Assembly: GCA_000827205.1 (NCBI GenBank)
Contig: KN832554.1
Span: 2,481,789-2,545,788 of the forward strand
Direction: 5' to 3'
Source of the DNA: Plicaturopsis crispa FD-325 SS-3
Lineage: Eukaryota; Basidiomycota; Agaricomycetes; Amylocorticiales; Amylocorticiaceae
Length of the DNA: 64,000 nt
Made by a program: the position numbers and the translations under genes. Numbering within the stretch: position 1 is the stretch's first letter; each line of letters opens with the position of its first letter. Below the pieces are notes generated by a model, which did no database searches, had not been told where the DNA came from, and saw only the letters and a list, made by a program, of their open reading frames with translations. Positions 45,122 to 57,656 of the stretch are shown here, one piece after another.

Positions 45122-47209
45122 TTAGCGTACACCGCACTTCTCCACGAAGGCCCCAAGTTTGCGCATCGTGCGAGCGGACAGCGCGTCCGCACGTTCCTAC
45201 AATGAGAGCGAATGGGTGTGAGCGCGATGCGTGACAGCGTGGGCATATTGAAAGCGGCCATGAAAAGGAACGACACACCTTTTGCAGCCGTGCAATTTCA
45301 TGGTGAATATGATTCGCTGCAGCTTCTCCGTCGGCGGCAGAGGGTGGGGGCAGGAACGGCGGCGACGTATTGAGTGGCGAGTGCTCATACACGACGGAGA
45401 AGAGCTGGGAGTCTGCGTGCGATCTAGTAAGGCCAGTATCGGTATCAGTTATCGCAAAAAAACGGCAATGTGCGCGCAGTAGCAGGCGCAGGACAACATA
45501 CAATGACGAAAGTTCGTGGGGGAGGCACTTTACCCACGACTCTTCCGTTTCTGCTGAAATGCGGTCACGGTCAACGCGGCGTAGCTCCGCGAGAATATCG
45601 GCGCGGTCGAGGAGGATTAGCGGCGGTGCGTCCGTAGGGCGGAGATCTGAGGCACATCAGCAGGACTGTAGTCGGTGAATGAGATGTGGAAGTACCTTTG
45701 ACGTGCTTCAAGGCGTCTGACACGACATTCTCGCTGATACCCGCATTGCCTGCGCGGAAGTATTCTGCGTACCGTCGAGCCTCGCGCACATCGTCTGTCA
45801 CGTCGCCGACCTCCTCCAGTAACGCACCCACGAGTGCCTCTGCCTCTCGATCATGCGCATCTCGCGCACTGAGGCGATCGTGAAGATGCTTCAGAGGAGA
45901 GAGAAGGGTATCTCGGAAGGTGGCAATTGCCTGCAGAATAAATGTCAGAGACCTGAATATAAGAATCGTAAGCAGGCGAACGCACCGCGTCTAGGGCGTG
46001 CGATTGTGCCGACATGACTTCAGCTTGGTCGAGGCTCCATGCGCGCTCGAGCTCATATACTGAGTCTCTAGACAAGTGGCTGGTTTCTGCATCCTCGTTG
46101 ACCAGAATGTCACGAATCGGCTCCCCATGATCTAATCGTTGAGACATGTTGTAAAGATGTCGGTACTGCGGAGACGCGACGATGGCGTCTGCAAGCCGTA
46201 ATCCCTCACACCGAACGACGTCGACACTCGGTAGTGAAGCACAGGCGACTGTAGCTGCATGTATGGAGTCTTGATAGTGTTCGATTACTTGCGTACGCGC
46301 AGAGGACAATGCCGATAGCATTGCCTTTGGGTTTTTTTCTGACATACGAATACAAATACGCGTTAGCTATGATCGACACAGCCGGCAACACGATACACAC
46401 CTCCAGTGAATTTGGTAGCCACAGTGCCCAACAAAACTGCTGCAGCGTTCGTCGAATTGACGATGGAGGTGTCGGCCTGTTCAATTCCGCGTTATAGGTA
46501 GCAGGCAGAGGTGATACAACACACGAACGCGGATAGACAGCGCCCCAAGGCGCTCTTCATTCGCCGCAATGCTGGAATCGGCATCAGCAACAGCCTCACG
46601 CAATGCCTTGACTGTCTGTGCAGTTTGCTGCCCGATGGTTCTGTCGGGGCCATTTGAGTGCGAGTCAACTTACGAACCGAGGCTCCGTGCCTACCTTGTC
46701 ACAGTGAGACGATGCTTGAGAGACGCAACTTCAGCCTCCAAGAGTTCTGATTCATTGTCCATGTATGCAGCCTGAGATCTAACGGCATACCATTAGCGTG
46801 TTGTATTGATACCAGCATTTTCACCGGCCTGAGTTGAGACGGAAGAACATATGCCGCTGGGGGCACGACTGGCGTGTAATCATCGCGAGCCGCCGGTACG
46901 TCGTTTACGAGCCCTAGAGCTTGTAATCGCTTCAATCTAAATCATTCGCAATGTGAGAATCAATATACGCGTAAGATCCTGATACACTCACATTTCCAGC
47001 TCCTCCCTCTCTAAAGATATGTGTTCGAGCGATGTTCTAGTACTGGTCGACGCGTCGGGTTCATATATTGCGACCTGACAGGCAAGCCACTCAATGAGGG
47101 CCTTGCCGACGGGTATGTCTGTCGCCCATGCTATGTCCGAAGGTGAGAGACGAGGGCCGACGAGGTGTTTTGAGGCGAGAGCTAGTGTCTTTGTCGCGTC
47201 GTTGTCCAT
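45122..47209 (-). CDS. coiled-coil protein, possibly augmin subunit HAUS3-like
   Basis: ATG at 47209 (MDNDATKTLALASKHLVGPR, then DIAWATDIPVGKALIEWLAC). About eight exons, ending KERADALSARTMRKLGAFVE-KCGVR with TAA at 45122. The N-terminal block with a Trp-rich FLxWxC-like segment (ALIEWLACQV), followed by long heptad-rich helices (HISLEREELEMRLKRLQALG; ESELLEAEVASLKHRL; HLHDRLSARDAHDREAEALV), resembles HAUS3/augmin-3, which recruits gamma-tubulin to spindle microtubules. The likeness is by layout and a short N-terminal motif only. Any coiled-coil cytoskeletal or kinetochore protein remains possible. Confidence 0.55.
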
Positions 47210-47720
47210 GAGACTATATGTACGGGTATGAGGTTTTGAACCCAGTGAGTGGAACGGACTGAGTCCCTGGTTCAGCCTGGTTCGCGCGCCGCGACCACGT
47301 GGAAGACAGGCCCGCGGAGATGGACTCCATGCTGATCATGAGACAATGTTTCAATGTTTGAGTACTTATTCACTCAGATTCACATGAGTGACCGCAAGTA
47401 TTGCAATGAGCGCACGACTGCGAGGACCATGGCGATATAAGTACCATTACTTATTTGCTGTGACTCGTTAAACAGATTCAAGTTGTCGAGAGGGACAAAA
47501 TATCGGAGAGAGAACATTCTACAGGATGAGAGTCGCCCGAGTCGAAAAACAGCGCGTTTCAAAGTTGGCCCACCTTTCCTGTGTCTGGAATGCCGTCCTC
47601 ATTGACAGCATAAAGACGTTGCGATAAACAAGGACAACATCAGTCTGATTTTCAATGCTACTTACCATCGTACATAGAAATATATATCTGCCAAGTGTCA
47701 GCTATGTACCCGCGAGTTTC
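47210..47720. other. about 510 bp intergenic, nothing seen
   Basis: Promoter side of the coiled-coil gene and 3' side of the DUF4203 gene. An open frame at 47380-47562 shows no domain. Confidence 0.4.
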
Positions 47721-48954
47721 TCAGAGACTGAATCTACTACTAGGGGTCTTTCCAACAAGAGAAGCATTATCGGGATTGGTATCGAAGAATATGGGGTCGG
47801 GTGGCGGGGGTGTGCGGTCGAATGGCGCACGAAATATGCGATGTTGAGCGTATGCGAGTATAGGCCTAATCAGACAGATATGTTGAGTATTTATGTCAGG
47901 GGTAGACAAGAAAGAAAGTGAGCGTACGTGAGGGCAAGCGAGGCGCCGAGAATGATTTGGGTGACCAACTTGGGGTGGTAGTCATGGCTAACAATATCCT
48001 GCGCACGTACACTCGATGAATATCGCGTTTGATAGTTGACAAGGATATGAACACACCGCTAAATGGTTCGAGTTCCGGTCAAACATAAATCGTAAGCCAC
48101 GGCTCATGCCGTCTTGTTTGTTAAGAAAGAGGTCAACCGCTAGTGCGCTCAAGAACGTGCCCGCTGATGCAGAACCAAGAACCTACAAGTGGAATGGCTA
48201 TTTAAACGTCAATTTGGCATACAGTGGGGATGGGACTTACGATGGCTGCTCTTTGCGCAGTGATGACAATTATGCCGCCACCAACACCGCATGCTCCTAC
48301 TACGACCCAATCGAGGATATATGACTGAATCAGGAGGCCATCTTTGAGCAGTGGTATGCGCAGGCCAAAAGCCAGCCCGCCGACAATGCCCAGGAGACCG
48401 ATGCCAGCTAACCTGCCAATCTCGAAAAGGCCGAAGACAAAACCGAGAGCGAAGAAAGCCATCACAATTAGAGTGAGGAGCATATCTGATACGCCATTCT
48501 GGTTCACGGTGTTGATAAACGCTGCCCACGCTACACGAGAGGCAAAGTCATATCAGGATCAGTTCGCACGTTTGGGAATTTCATACGCACCGCATACTGC
48601 GGTGGACAGGCCAATCGCGGTGCCAGTGGTAAGCCTCCATCCACGGACACCCGCTGCTGCTAATGGTATGCCAAGGGCGACACAGAATCCTAGCCAAATA
48701 ATGGCAGGCGGGGAAAACCCCGCTCCGCTACCATCCGTTGCAGGCCCCTGCGGTATGATCTGACCGGTGGAGGGGTCGGCGACAATGACGGTCCCGGTAG
48801 AGTTGTTGATAATCGGGTTCGAACGCGGTAAGAGCGCGTGGGGAAGAGCCAGGTTTCGTACCAACGCTGGAGGTATTGTGAGGGGTAGGGCTAGCGCTGA
48901 GTGGGCCAGGAGGAGGCATATCAACGCGGCCAGTAGGCGAAGTGCAGCCGCCAT
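47721..48954 (-). CDS. DUF4203 (TM7S3/TMEM198-type) multi-pass membrane protein
   Basis: ATG at 48954 with a signal peptide (ALRLLAALICLLLAHSALAL). A short lumenal region carries a possible N-glycan site (NNSTGTVIVAD). The TM7S3/TMEM198-like domain follows, with about seven helices: PPAIIWLGFCVALGIPLAAA, GVRGWRLTTGTAIGLSTAVC, LLTLIVMAFFALGFVFGLFE, GLLGIVGGLAFGLRI, SYILDWVVVGACGVGGGIIV, then SASAGTFLSALAVDLFLNKQ and LVTQIILGASLAL. A Pro-rich cytosolic tail ends SSRFSL at 47721. Splicing was traced through four introns. The fungal family is uncharacterised; plasma-membrane or vacuolar location cannot be decided. Confidence 0.82.
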
Positions 48955-49360
48955 TAAGCGCGTTATCGCGCTCCGTCGTGTGTCGCGCGATTGTGAGGTA
49001 TAAAATGAGTGAGGGGTGCCCGCCTGCGGCGAAAGAGACGAACGAAAAAGTAGTGCTGAATGGTTAGGTAGCAGAAGACATGCAATAAAAATGCCGTAGG
49101 TCCGCCAGCGGTGACCACGATGGGAGTGAAGACGACGGGGGATACATCCGTCGCGACATGTGCCACCTCGTCAAGACACCCTTATGGCATATGGTGATGC
49201 TCCGACGTGTTTTATTTCCGTCGAGATCTTGATTATTGTGGTGGCAACCAGCGTCGGACGTGCAATGCTTAAATATTTAATCTCCGCGGCGTCGTAGTGC
49301 GATGGACGAGTCCGAAGCGCCAACTTCTCATTAGTCGGCTTTTGGTCGGCTTCGACAAAC
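48955..49360. other. divergent promoter region
   Basis: About 405 bp between the divergent DUF4203 and RIT1 genes; no coding signal. Confidence 0.4.
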
Positions 49361-51202
49361 ATGCCAATCCATAGCGAATCTGAAGCGTTAGCAGAGATCC
49401 GACGTGAATCTCAAGATATCTGCAACCGCATACATTCGATCGCAGAGGACAGCACATTCGTAGAAAGTGTGCACGACAACTATCCGCAGGTGCCCGTTTT
49501 GCGTGAGTGCGCCGCTTGTTTGCATATACGCAATTCAATGTTACTGTTTAACAAGGATCTCGCTCCAGCAAACTTACGATGTGGTGCATGGTACACTGAC
49601 CCTCGAATAGTGGGTTGTCGAATCACAACGTGAGGCATACTGTCAGTTTTCTTATTTTCATTTTTGCAACTTTTAGATATCCAACATTGCCGCGTACTTC
49701 AAGTCCACGGACGGGCATTACGGGAATTGGAGTTTCAATCTTCGGAGACCTAACCTACACCTTCTTTCCCTGATCGTCCAATCTCAAGGGTGAGTATCTT
49801 CCTAACTGTATTCACTCAATTTTGATTAACGTACCTCAAAGGATTATTCTAGTCGATTCCACCAGGGCTGGAAAGCGCATGCCAGATGCTCTATCTAAAA
49901 CAATACCGATTTGGTGTGCCGTCGTGAACATTGCAGTGTCTCAGCGATACCCAGATGTTCTAGCGAATAGATCATGGGAAACCACACTCTACACTCCACC
50001 AGGAACAGTAAGCGCACAAGAGCACGCGCATATATCAGCTCGGCTCTCAAATTGGGCGGAATCACTTTTTGTAAGTCCTGGTATGAATTTTCAATAGCGA
50101 AGGCTGATCATGGTGTAGGCCTCTTCTTATGACTTACCTCGTCTCCCCCACCCCCTCAGACCACTCTGGATAACCCCTGCCACATCAGTATTTCCTGAGC
50201 TGCAATCCCCAGAACAGCGCAAGTTTTTGCCAGTAATATGCGTCTCTGCGTCGAAGCAGGTAGCGGACGGTCTAGAGCGGCGATCGTCTGGGTTTATGTA
50301 TATACAGGGCTCTGGAGACGATCATGAAGTCTGGGCCGAGGCAAGTGCATTAAATGATAAGTGTCAATGACGACCATTTTAATCCCCAGTTTATGCTTAT
50401 CGCACAGGGTTTGACGCCGAAGGTGTTTTGGATGCACCGAGAAAAGCTGCTTCGGACGCCCCGCTCAGATGTCTCAAGCGTGATAGCGGCCATCTTAGCT
50501 AACGATCTCAATACCGCGCAGCACCTAGGCGGTCCCATTCCTATATCCAAACTGGAAGGCAGATTACTTGTAGGCGCTCTACCTGGAATTGAGCGGCTTT
50601 CTCAGGACGAAAACGTTGCATTCCTGCTTATTGGTTCTCCTACCTCAAACGGTGCTGACTCCAAGGCTGCCGTGAGCACGACACCTACAGAATCCAACCC
50701 CAATGCGCTACCTATACATCGCTCTATCCTACACTTATCATCACCACCCGGAAAACGCGGCCAGACGCACTTTCTACTATCTGTCCTCCCGCAATCGATT
50801 GCGTTCATCGGGTACCATCTTCAGCAGGGACGACGTGTGTGCATCTGTTGCGAGAGCGGGACAGATATTAGCGTCGGCGTGGCGCTGGCTGCTGCACAGC
50901 GATTTTTCGACGATCGCGGGGCCTACATTGAAGATGAGGATAGAGATGCAGATAATAGCTATATCGGTGCTGACGGTACACATTACACCCCAGGTATGTC
51001 ACACTCTCAAGCTGGAGAAATTTGACTGCAAATAACTGAACATCGGGTTATCGTGAATGCAGCGTGCAGCAAGGAGTCCATCCGGACGCGGCTGGAGTGG
51101 ATTATAGCCAGCCACCATACAGCCAATCCGACCCGAGCGACATTGAAGCGCGTCAACGAGTACTTCCTCTCGTCGCCATCATTTCGCGCGCCCGCCGTCT
51201 AA
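49361..51202 (+). CDS. RIT1: initiator tRNA phosphoribosyl transferase (Rit1)
   Basis: Adds a 2'-O-ribosyl phosphate to A64 of initiator tRNA-Met, which keeps it out of elongation; cytoplasmic, found in fungi and plants. ATG at 49361. Key blocks in order: ALAEIRRESQDICNRIHSIA, NLRCGAWYTDPR, AYFKSTDGHYGNWSFNLRRP with NLHLLSLIVQSQG, IILVDSTRAGKRMPDALSKT with IPIWCAVVN, VSASKQV, FMYIQGSGDDHEVWA, and a C-terminal domain (QSIAFIGYHLQQGRRVCICC with ESGTDISVGVALA) that resembles a dual-specificity phosphatase fold with its CxxG loop. It ends VNEYFLSSPSFRAPAV, TAA at 51200. About seven exons. Confidence 0.93.
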
Positions 51203-51299
51203 GCCATTTCCGACTGCGTTGTAGCGTCTCTCGCCAGCACTCATGAGGCACCCGACTGATGGATCCACCTCCGACACGAGGATCAGTATGCGCTGATCG

Positions 51300-54200
51300 C
51301 TATCGGGCAGTGATCGTCGTGGCCGTCGTGGTGTAAACAATTAGACGAAATGGAGCCTCGATTCCGGCATTGAACGTCGATGGCACTATATAGTATGTGC
51401 CCGGTGCCAAATGTGTCTTTGGAATCACAACTCCCGATACCGCGTCCGAGTACGGCCCAGAAGTCGCGATATGTCGGCCTAGAGCTGTACCTCCATCTGG
51501 TGCATGGAAGAGCGTGACATTGAGGGCGACAGTAGACGAGGGTTTCATGAGCTGAAGACGGATACTGTACATGCGTTAGCGACATAGAATGGCACTCGGA
51601 AAGGAGGAGACAGTACATGGCGTGAGTAGAGGAAGACACTGTGATCTCGAAAGTCGGGTTCTGTGTGTACTGCTTTGAGCTGGGTCCCCCTGCCGCAGAT
51701 GCACCCTGCCTAATCACGCAGTCAGCAAAGCGGCATGTAATATGGCAGACGAATACACCAGGGGACGCACCATGTACTTCGGATGACCTTGCTAAACATC
51801 CCCGAACCTTCCTGGGGAATAGGCTCCAATACGCATTGACTTGCGCTCCGGATTCCAAGCGTAAATGGGCCACATTGTTCTGGCTCGAATGCAGAAACGA
51901 TGACGGTGTAGTTGCCGACTAATCATGTCAGTTATGAGCTAAACACAACGCAGAGGGCAGATGAAACTAATCACCGGGCAGGTTCTGGTGGAATGTGATC
52001 AGACCATAGCTATACGCCGCAGAGCTGGCGGCTATGTCTCTGCGCGTGAGTCTACATAGCCATGAGAAATCAGCTGCGTAAATAGCAGGTATTGAACCGA
52101 ATTATGAAAAAAACGCACTCGTTGACCCTTTCGCCTTGGGAGTACACGACGGTCACGTTAAGCGGCACATCCCGAGGTCCTTGCAAGGTAAAGGCTACCT
52201 CCTGCACCTTCGCTTTCCTAAACGACCCCGTCCCACGTGTGTTCCCCTTTTCCACAAGACTTTCTCGGACTTTTGGGCCTTGTCCAGCCTCTGCGAGGAC
52301 TCGTAGATGATACTGCGGGTTCATCATATACGACGGGAACGTAGCATTTCCACCCGAGTTCTTCCCCGTCAACAAAGCCCGAACCTGTCACCGAATACTA
52401 TCTCGTTAGTCACCGTACATCAAAAAATTGAACAACGGAGGAGGAAATGTAGCGATGGGTGCTAAACACGCACCTTAGTTTTGAAGGGCATGCGCAGATC
52501 ATCAAGATTTCGCGACCACGCGATATTTGCAGAAGCGGAATATGCTGTGATGGTATACCCAACGTCGTCGTATGGGCCATCGTAGGAGGCCGTGACTGAT
52601 ATCGATTTCGAAGAGGGTTCTATTCGAGTGCGTGCCTGCAGTAGAACGTCGATGAGAGGCATTTAAGATTGAGGGACAACGAGAGAGCGTAAAGAGTAGT
52701 GAAAGGTGTGAGCAGAATACGAAGCAATTGGTAGTACGTGACCAACGCACCAAAACGTGCATACTGCTAATATACTGCCCTTTCAACGCAACAGCGTCGG
52801 TATGCCTTGGTATGGGCTCGTCGGCATCCTCTACTTGTGTTCGCAAAGAAATGTACTCCGATGTGCGTTGTGTGTCCGTGACGTGCCGCGTTAGTAGAAT
52901 CCATATCTCATCTGTAGATATTGGGCTTGCGCAGACACTGTGACCAGCGTCGTAGTCGCTAGTACCAGTGATTTCAAGACGTATGTGCCAGTGCCGGGCT
53001 GAAATTCCACCGATGCACTCAGTGAGGATGAAAAAAGTATCAGAGGTGTTGCGTACCCTCACGGGCTTCGTCTTGAGATGTATCCGCATCGCGCTCCCGC
53101 TTCCACAGCCTTCGTTACCAGGAAACACACGGTCAGCAAGCTCGCCGCTATCCCATAAAGTGATGTACTCACCCATGAAATGACTTCCTGCACTTGAATA
53201 GAGCTGGATCCCAGCTGAGATATACCCCTTCGAATAAAGCACATATGTCTAGCCAGGGGATCGTCATTGTACCTACAGGTGAATCATTAGCATGGGTACA
53301 ATGAGCTTAGATAATGCAGTTAGGCAGTCAAGGATATTGCACAAGATGTATAGCGCAGGGTACTCTTTGGGGCGTAGACACAACACGATACGGATGGAGC
53401 GAAAAATGACACAAAACTCACGACCAGGAGACCCAGGCTCAGCTCGCGGGTCCAAGACTGTCAACAGCCGCTCGTGCTCGTCGGTCTGCTCCTGGATATC
53501 TGCTCGAGGCACAGTAGGTCAGCATCTACGCGCAAAGACCTGCGAGGAGAAAGGAGACGGGCGTATTAACTGTAACACACCGATGACAGCGAGACAATGT
53601 GCCGGCCTGAGAAGTATTCCTCTCCATTCCAGCATCCCAGATGCAGCATTCTTGGCGGCGGATGGTTTCGACGCAGCGGGAGTACCGACAGTGAGAATGC
53701 AGCAGCCTATCAAGGGTTAGAGCGTCAGCGTGTGTATTCGAGAATGGATGAACGAAGAATGATTGATGGGAATCCCAGTGTCCGGCGAATTCTAGCCCAA
53801 AATTTAGGGATAGGGTGCCACACCCGACACCTACCGCGATCAAACCCAGCCAGGATCCGTGTCCATGTCTCCTCGCGTTTGAAGGTTGCACTATGATGAT
53901 ATGTCAGCTTCGACCGATGTAACTTCTCCCTTCCACACTGCAAGGACTTGGCCGCTACTGGACCGAGCTTTGTGAACTCAAGGTGCCGATAGATCGGATG
54001 TACATGCGCAAATAATCAAGGGATTCAAATGCACGTACCTTTGTAACTCAATATGCTCAGGCACCCATCCAGCCAGTGCGCTATTCGAGAGAAGGCAGCA
54101 ATTTAGCGAGAAGGGTCATTGCGGTAACGGAACAAGACACGCACTGTAGGTCGTTACAAGAATTTCTGTACGCAATTGACGAGGATAGCTGATGATCAGT

Positions 54201-55581
54201 CATGTTGATACGAAGTAAAAGAGGAGGCGACTTACGAGCCGGGAAAGTCGTATCCGCCCATCAGCTTCATGTACTGTTGTGAAGACGAGTTGAAAATAAC
54301 CAAGAAAGTAGCCTGTATAGAATACGCACAGCTTTCTCAACGTATGATGGCCATAGGATCCGCTTCGTTCCCGTAGACACGCCCATTGGCTCTGCCATCG
54401 ATGCAACCATCGACACGGGGCTATTCCCGCTGCCGTATAATGGTAGACGGTCGTCGATAACTGCGAACGTATCAGCGTCGAACCGCGAACGAGGCTAGGC
54501 AAAATGTGCTGATAGGGGAGTGGGACACATGAAAATCTACGTACCGATCTGAAGATATGTTAGCAAGCTCACGAAAAAAAAGAGTGGGCTTGAAGGGCTG
54601 GGGCAAAACACTCACCCGTCTCCAGCACCCATTCCACATTATCTTTAGACTGTACAACGTTTGTGCAGTGTCGGGATGTACATGGCTACTAGGGACTGGA
54701 TGTCTATGTAGCCCGAGGAATCGCTGTAGCGAATCAAGAGCAGCATTAGTTCGGTGCAGCAACTTGCATGCAATTCTTCAGCTCACGTTTCGACTATCCC
54801 TGCCCTTGGCGCCATCTAACGCACTGTTTCCCGCAATCTCAGCACCAGCTCGCGCACAGTACCCGACCCAGACTGCTATTGCTGCGCAGAGGGAGCAATC
54901 CTCAACAATCTGCTGCGAGATGTCGTCTGGCCGCAAACTCAGCGACGCATTATCTAGAGGGGGTGTGGAGTCACTAGGGCACAAGCTGAGGTCGTCAACA
55001 CGTTGGGCGAGGTCGTCTTGCTGGAGAGTAACCACTGAGGTATCGCAGAATCCTTTCGGATGAAGCCACACTGCTCCATATTCCTTTTGGGCAGGGGACA
55101 ACGAGGGCTGAACAGCAGCTTCGGCCGTATCTGCGGCCAATTTGGCAGGATCGCTGGCACTCCATGGCCGTACACGCCTACCATTGACGACCGATGAGCG
55201 CTCAAGGACGTGAACTTGAGCATCTGCTCGTTCAGTGGTCAGAAGGACAGCCACGAAAAGTACAAAATCAGGCACGCAGCTCACCTTGAGAGAACTCGTC
55301 TGGGGGTTGAACGAGATGCTTGATGATCTCTGCCCTATCAAGGGCAGCAGCGGCCTTTGACTTGAAAGCGGAAAGTTTGGCGGGAGCGAATTTGCTATTT
55401 GAGGCCTTGGATGCAGCCAAAAAACGGTCTGCGGCGTGGAGATAGAGGGGGAAGGCGCGTGCGTAGTCTTTGGCTCGGTCCAAAGCCAGTGCGCGGGTGT
55501 ATATTGACTGTTTCTTATATTCAATGACGAGATATGAGATCTCTTTGGGCAACATACCTCTACTTCACATAATGCAGCCAT
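51300..55581 (-). CDS. RIM13: PalB/Rim13 calpain-like cysteine protease
   Basis: Protease of the alkaline pH-sensing Pal/Rim pathway that cleaves the transcription factor PacC/Rim101, acting at ESCRT-III on endosomes or plasma membrane. ATG at 55581. A MIT domain (YTRALALDRAKDYARAFPLY, LHAADRFLAAS) binds ESCRT-III. The calpain core follows: IVEDCSLCAAIAV with the catalytic Cys, ALAGWVPEHIELQS, VIDDRLPLYGSGNS, ILWPSYVEKAV, YMKLMGGYDFPGS, LRPAHCLAVIG with the catalytic His, and LLTVLDP. Two calpain domain-III-like beta-sandwiches form the C-terminus, including LQLMKPSSTVALNVTLFHAP and APGTYYIVPSTFNAGIEAPF; stop at 51300. About 18 short exons. Many splice points were not resolved individually. 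Confidence 0.88.
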
Positions 55582-55952
55582 AGACACGGTCGTGCTTGAC
55601 TTGGACTGGACTGGCGAAACAAAGGCTGGCTATTAAGGACAAGACAGCACGAGAGTTGGACTACCTGAGCGACCATCGCGGAGTTTGGACTCTATTTATA
55701 TCTTCACGCACAGCCACAGCCGCGACGCTCTCAGTGCACAAGTGGAGGAAAGGTGAAACGGAGCTGCAGGTCAACCGGTCACAGCCTATGTAGTCCCGGT
55801 ACATTGGGCACAAACAGAAAGATGCTTTTGATAACAAGTAGGGGCACAAAATGTTGCAAATCACTATTATTCAAGACGCCCACTTAGTAATTAAAGCCCA
55901 ACATGAAAACGAGGAAAGCAATAGATACACAACGCAAATCCAACACGGCAGA
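55582..55952. other. intergenic, about 370 bp
   Basis: Promoter of the PalB gene and 3' flank of the Erv-like gene. Nothing coding is seen. Confidence 0.4.
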
Positions 55953-57227
55953 CTACCTGCCTCCCTTGATAAGCCCGACTCCAGTAACATCATCCACACC
56001 ACGGTCACCGCCCCCGTTCAGGGCCCCATCAGGCTTCCGTTTGTCCCCGACCGGTGCATCCCCACATCCACAGTCATACGTGTCATCCAGATGCGCACAG
56101 TCAAACTCAGGCTTGTGCAGACGCTCGTTTACTTGGTTGTGCAAATGGCAAAGCCTAGAAGGAGAGTGAGACAGTACGCGCGGGTAAGGGTATACAAAGG
56201 AATTTACCAGAGGGCCGCAGAACGACGCGAGGATGTCTGTAGTGCAGTGTCATGAGGAGAAAAACGCGGTGAAACATGGACCCACGGACCTGCGGAGGCA
56301 TCCTCTTCAGTAATTGTTGAAATTCAGCGGCACATTCTCCACACGGGTACAGACGTGCTGTCAGATGGAAATAGTCATTCAATGCATTGCGTTCGTCCTG
56401 TGTAGGTTTCTATGAGGGTGCGTGAGTCCGGTTTCAGAAGTGCGGTCATGGAGAAAATGGAGTGCGCAGTAGAAAGCATTGAAAAGGAAACATATAGTTG
56501 TGAGGGTTGACGCACCTCAGGATATCGGAGAGTCATAGTATGCCTGTATTCCGGACATATGAGCACGACAGTGGGGACGTGGTAATTGATGAATGTTGAG
56601 ACGAAAGTAAAGTAGTATACGAGTGAGGGAGTGACAAGGATGAGTGAGCATGATGGCCCATTTACTGCAAAGTTAGAGAGAAATGCTACGCACAGTAACT
56701 TCCACGTTGCCCGGCCAAGTGCTGCTCTAAAACACCAGAGCCATCAACGGGTAGTCAACACCTTAGGACAGTTGTAGACGCACTTGGCTGTTGCATTCCC
56801 TAGCTTTGACATAATCACCCCTCCCTGAACCACGTCTTCGGATGCATCACCGGGATTGGACTGCAATGTACTGCCCGCGTTCGGTAACGCCGCTAGCGGG
56901 ACATCGTCCATGTGCGAGGGGACGTTACCAGCGCCATGCAACGGTGCATCATCGGCCTTCACGTATGGCGACGGCGCGATGCCTTTATACCGCGATGGCA
57001 CATGGAAGAGGTCCGCCTCGACGCCGCCCTCGCTGAACAGCTCGCCCGTCCACGGGTTCATGTACGCGCGCGAGGGCGGATGCAGAAGCGCCACCGTCGA
57101 CAGAATGAGCTGCACATATGATTGGCATCAGAGACGCAGTTCAGCAATATATTGCGCAAGAAAAGGAGGGTGTGCGTACGAGGGCAGCTACAATGGCTAG
57201 GAAGGACCGCGCGAATCTGGATATCAT
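55953..57227 (-). CDS. ERV2: Erv/ALR FAD-linked sulfhydryl oxidase, Erv2-like
   Basis: Catalyses disulfide bond formation using FAD and O2. ATG at 57227 gives MISRFARSFLAIVAALLILS with VALLHPPSRAYMNP, a signal anchor, which points to the ER (Erv2) rather than the mitochondrial form. A spacer of about 70 residues follows. The Erv domain is spread over short exons: GRATWKLLH, HTMTLRYPE, KPTQDERNALNDYFHLTARL with YPCGECAAEF (redox CxxC), LLKRMPPQ, SSRKAASLWLCHVHNQVNER and LHKPEFDCAHLDDTYDCGCG (structural and shuttle Cys). The FAD-binding W-x-H-H-N pattern is represented by LWLCHVHNQVN. The tail GALNGGGDRGVDDVTGVG ends with a stop at 55953. Together with ERD2 and the lectin, the third secretory-pathway gene in the window. 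Confidence 0.9.
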
Positions 57228-57656
57228 GGCAATTCGTTCTCGCGTATAACAGGAGCCGTCCTAGCAGTTGTGAACGAGCACTCGAGCACCTGGCTAGTAG
57301 CTTGATATATCCTGACGGCAGTCGAAGTCCAGCCTCGTAAGTAGGTGAAAAGTCAGGTGAATGTCAAGAGCAAGAGGTTGCTGCACTGAGCCCGCGAAGG
57401 TTGGTCCCGATCGGAAATTCGGGCCTGCCACTGCTGCTTGGAACCGTCACTTATACCCCTCCACAAACACTATCCGCATTTTATTTTGTGCGCCCGCTAC
57501 TATTGAGCTTAGCAACATATAGACTAGCGTTCGAGCCTGGACTGCCTGTTTTCTGCCCTTTTCCCGATTGAAGCTTCGCGCACGGGGGACACAAGGATCG
57601 CTCTCGAGATAGCCTCGAGTTTCGCGAATCGCCTTCGAGCTTCACAACTCCAAGTT
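57228..57656. other. bidirectional promoter between ERV and KRI1 genes
   Basis: About 430 bp between divergent starts. Repeated ctcgag/cttcgag words near 57600-57650. No coding signal. Confidence 0.4.

Noticed and set aside
48065-48080. tRNA B-box-like word (ggttcgagttcc)
   Set aside because: It lies in the coding exon of the DUF4203 gene and no matching A box or cloverleaf was found.
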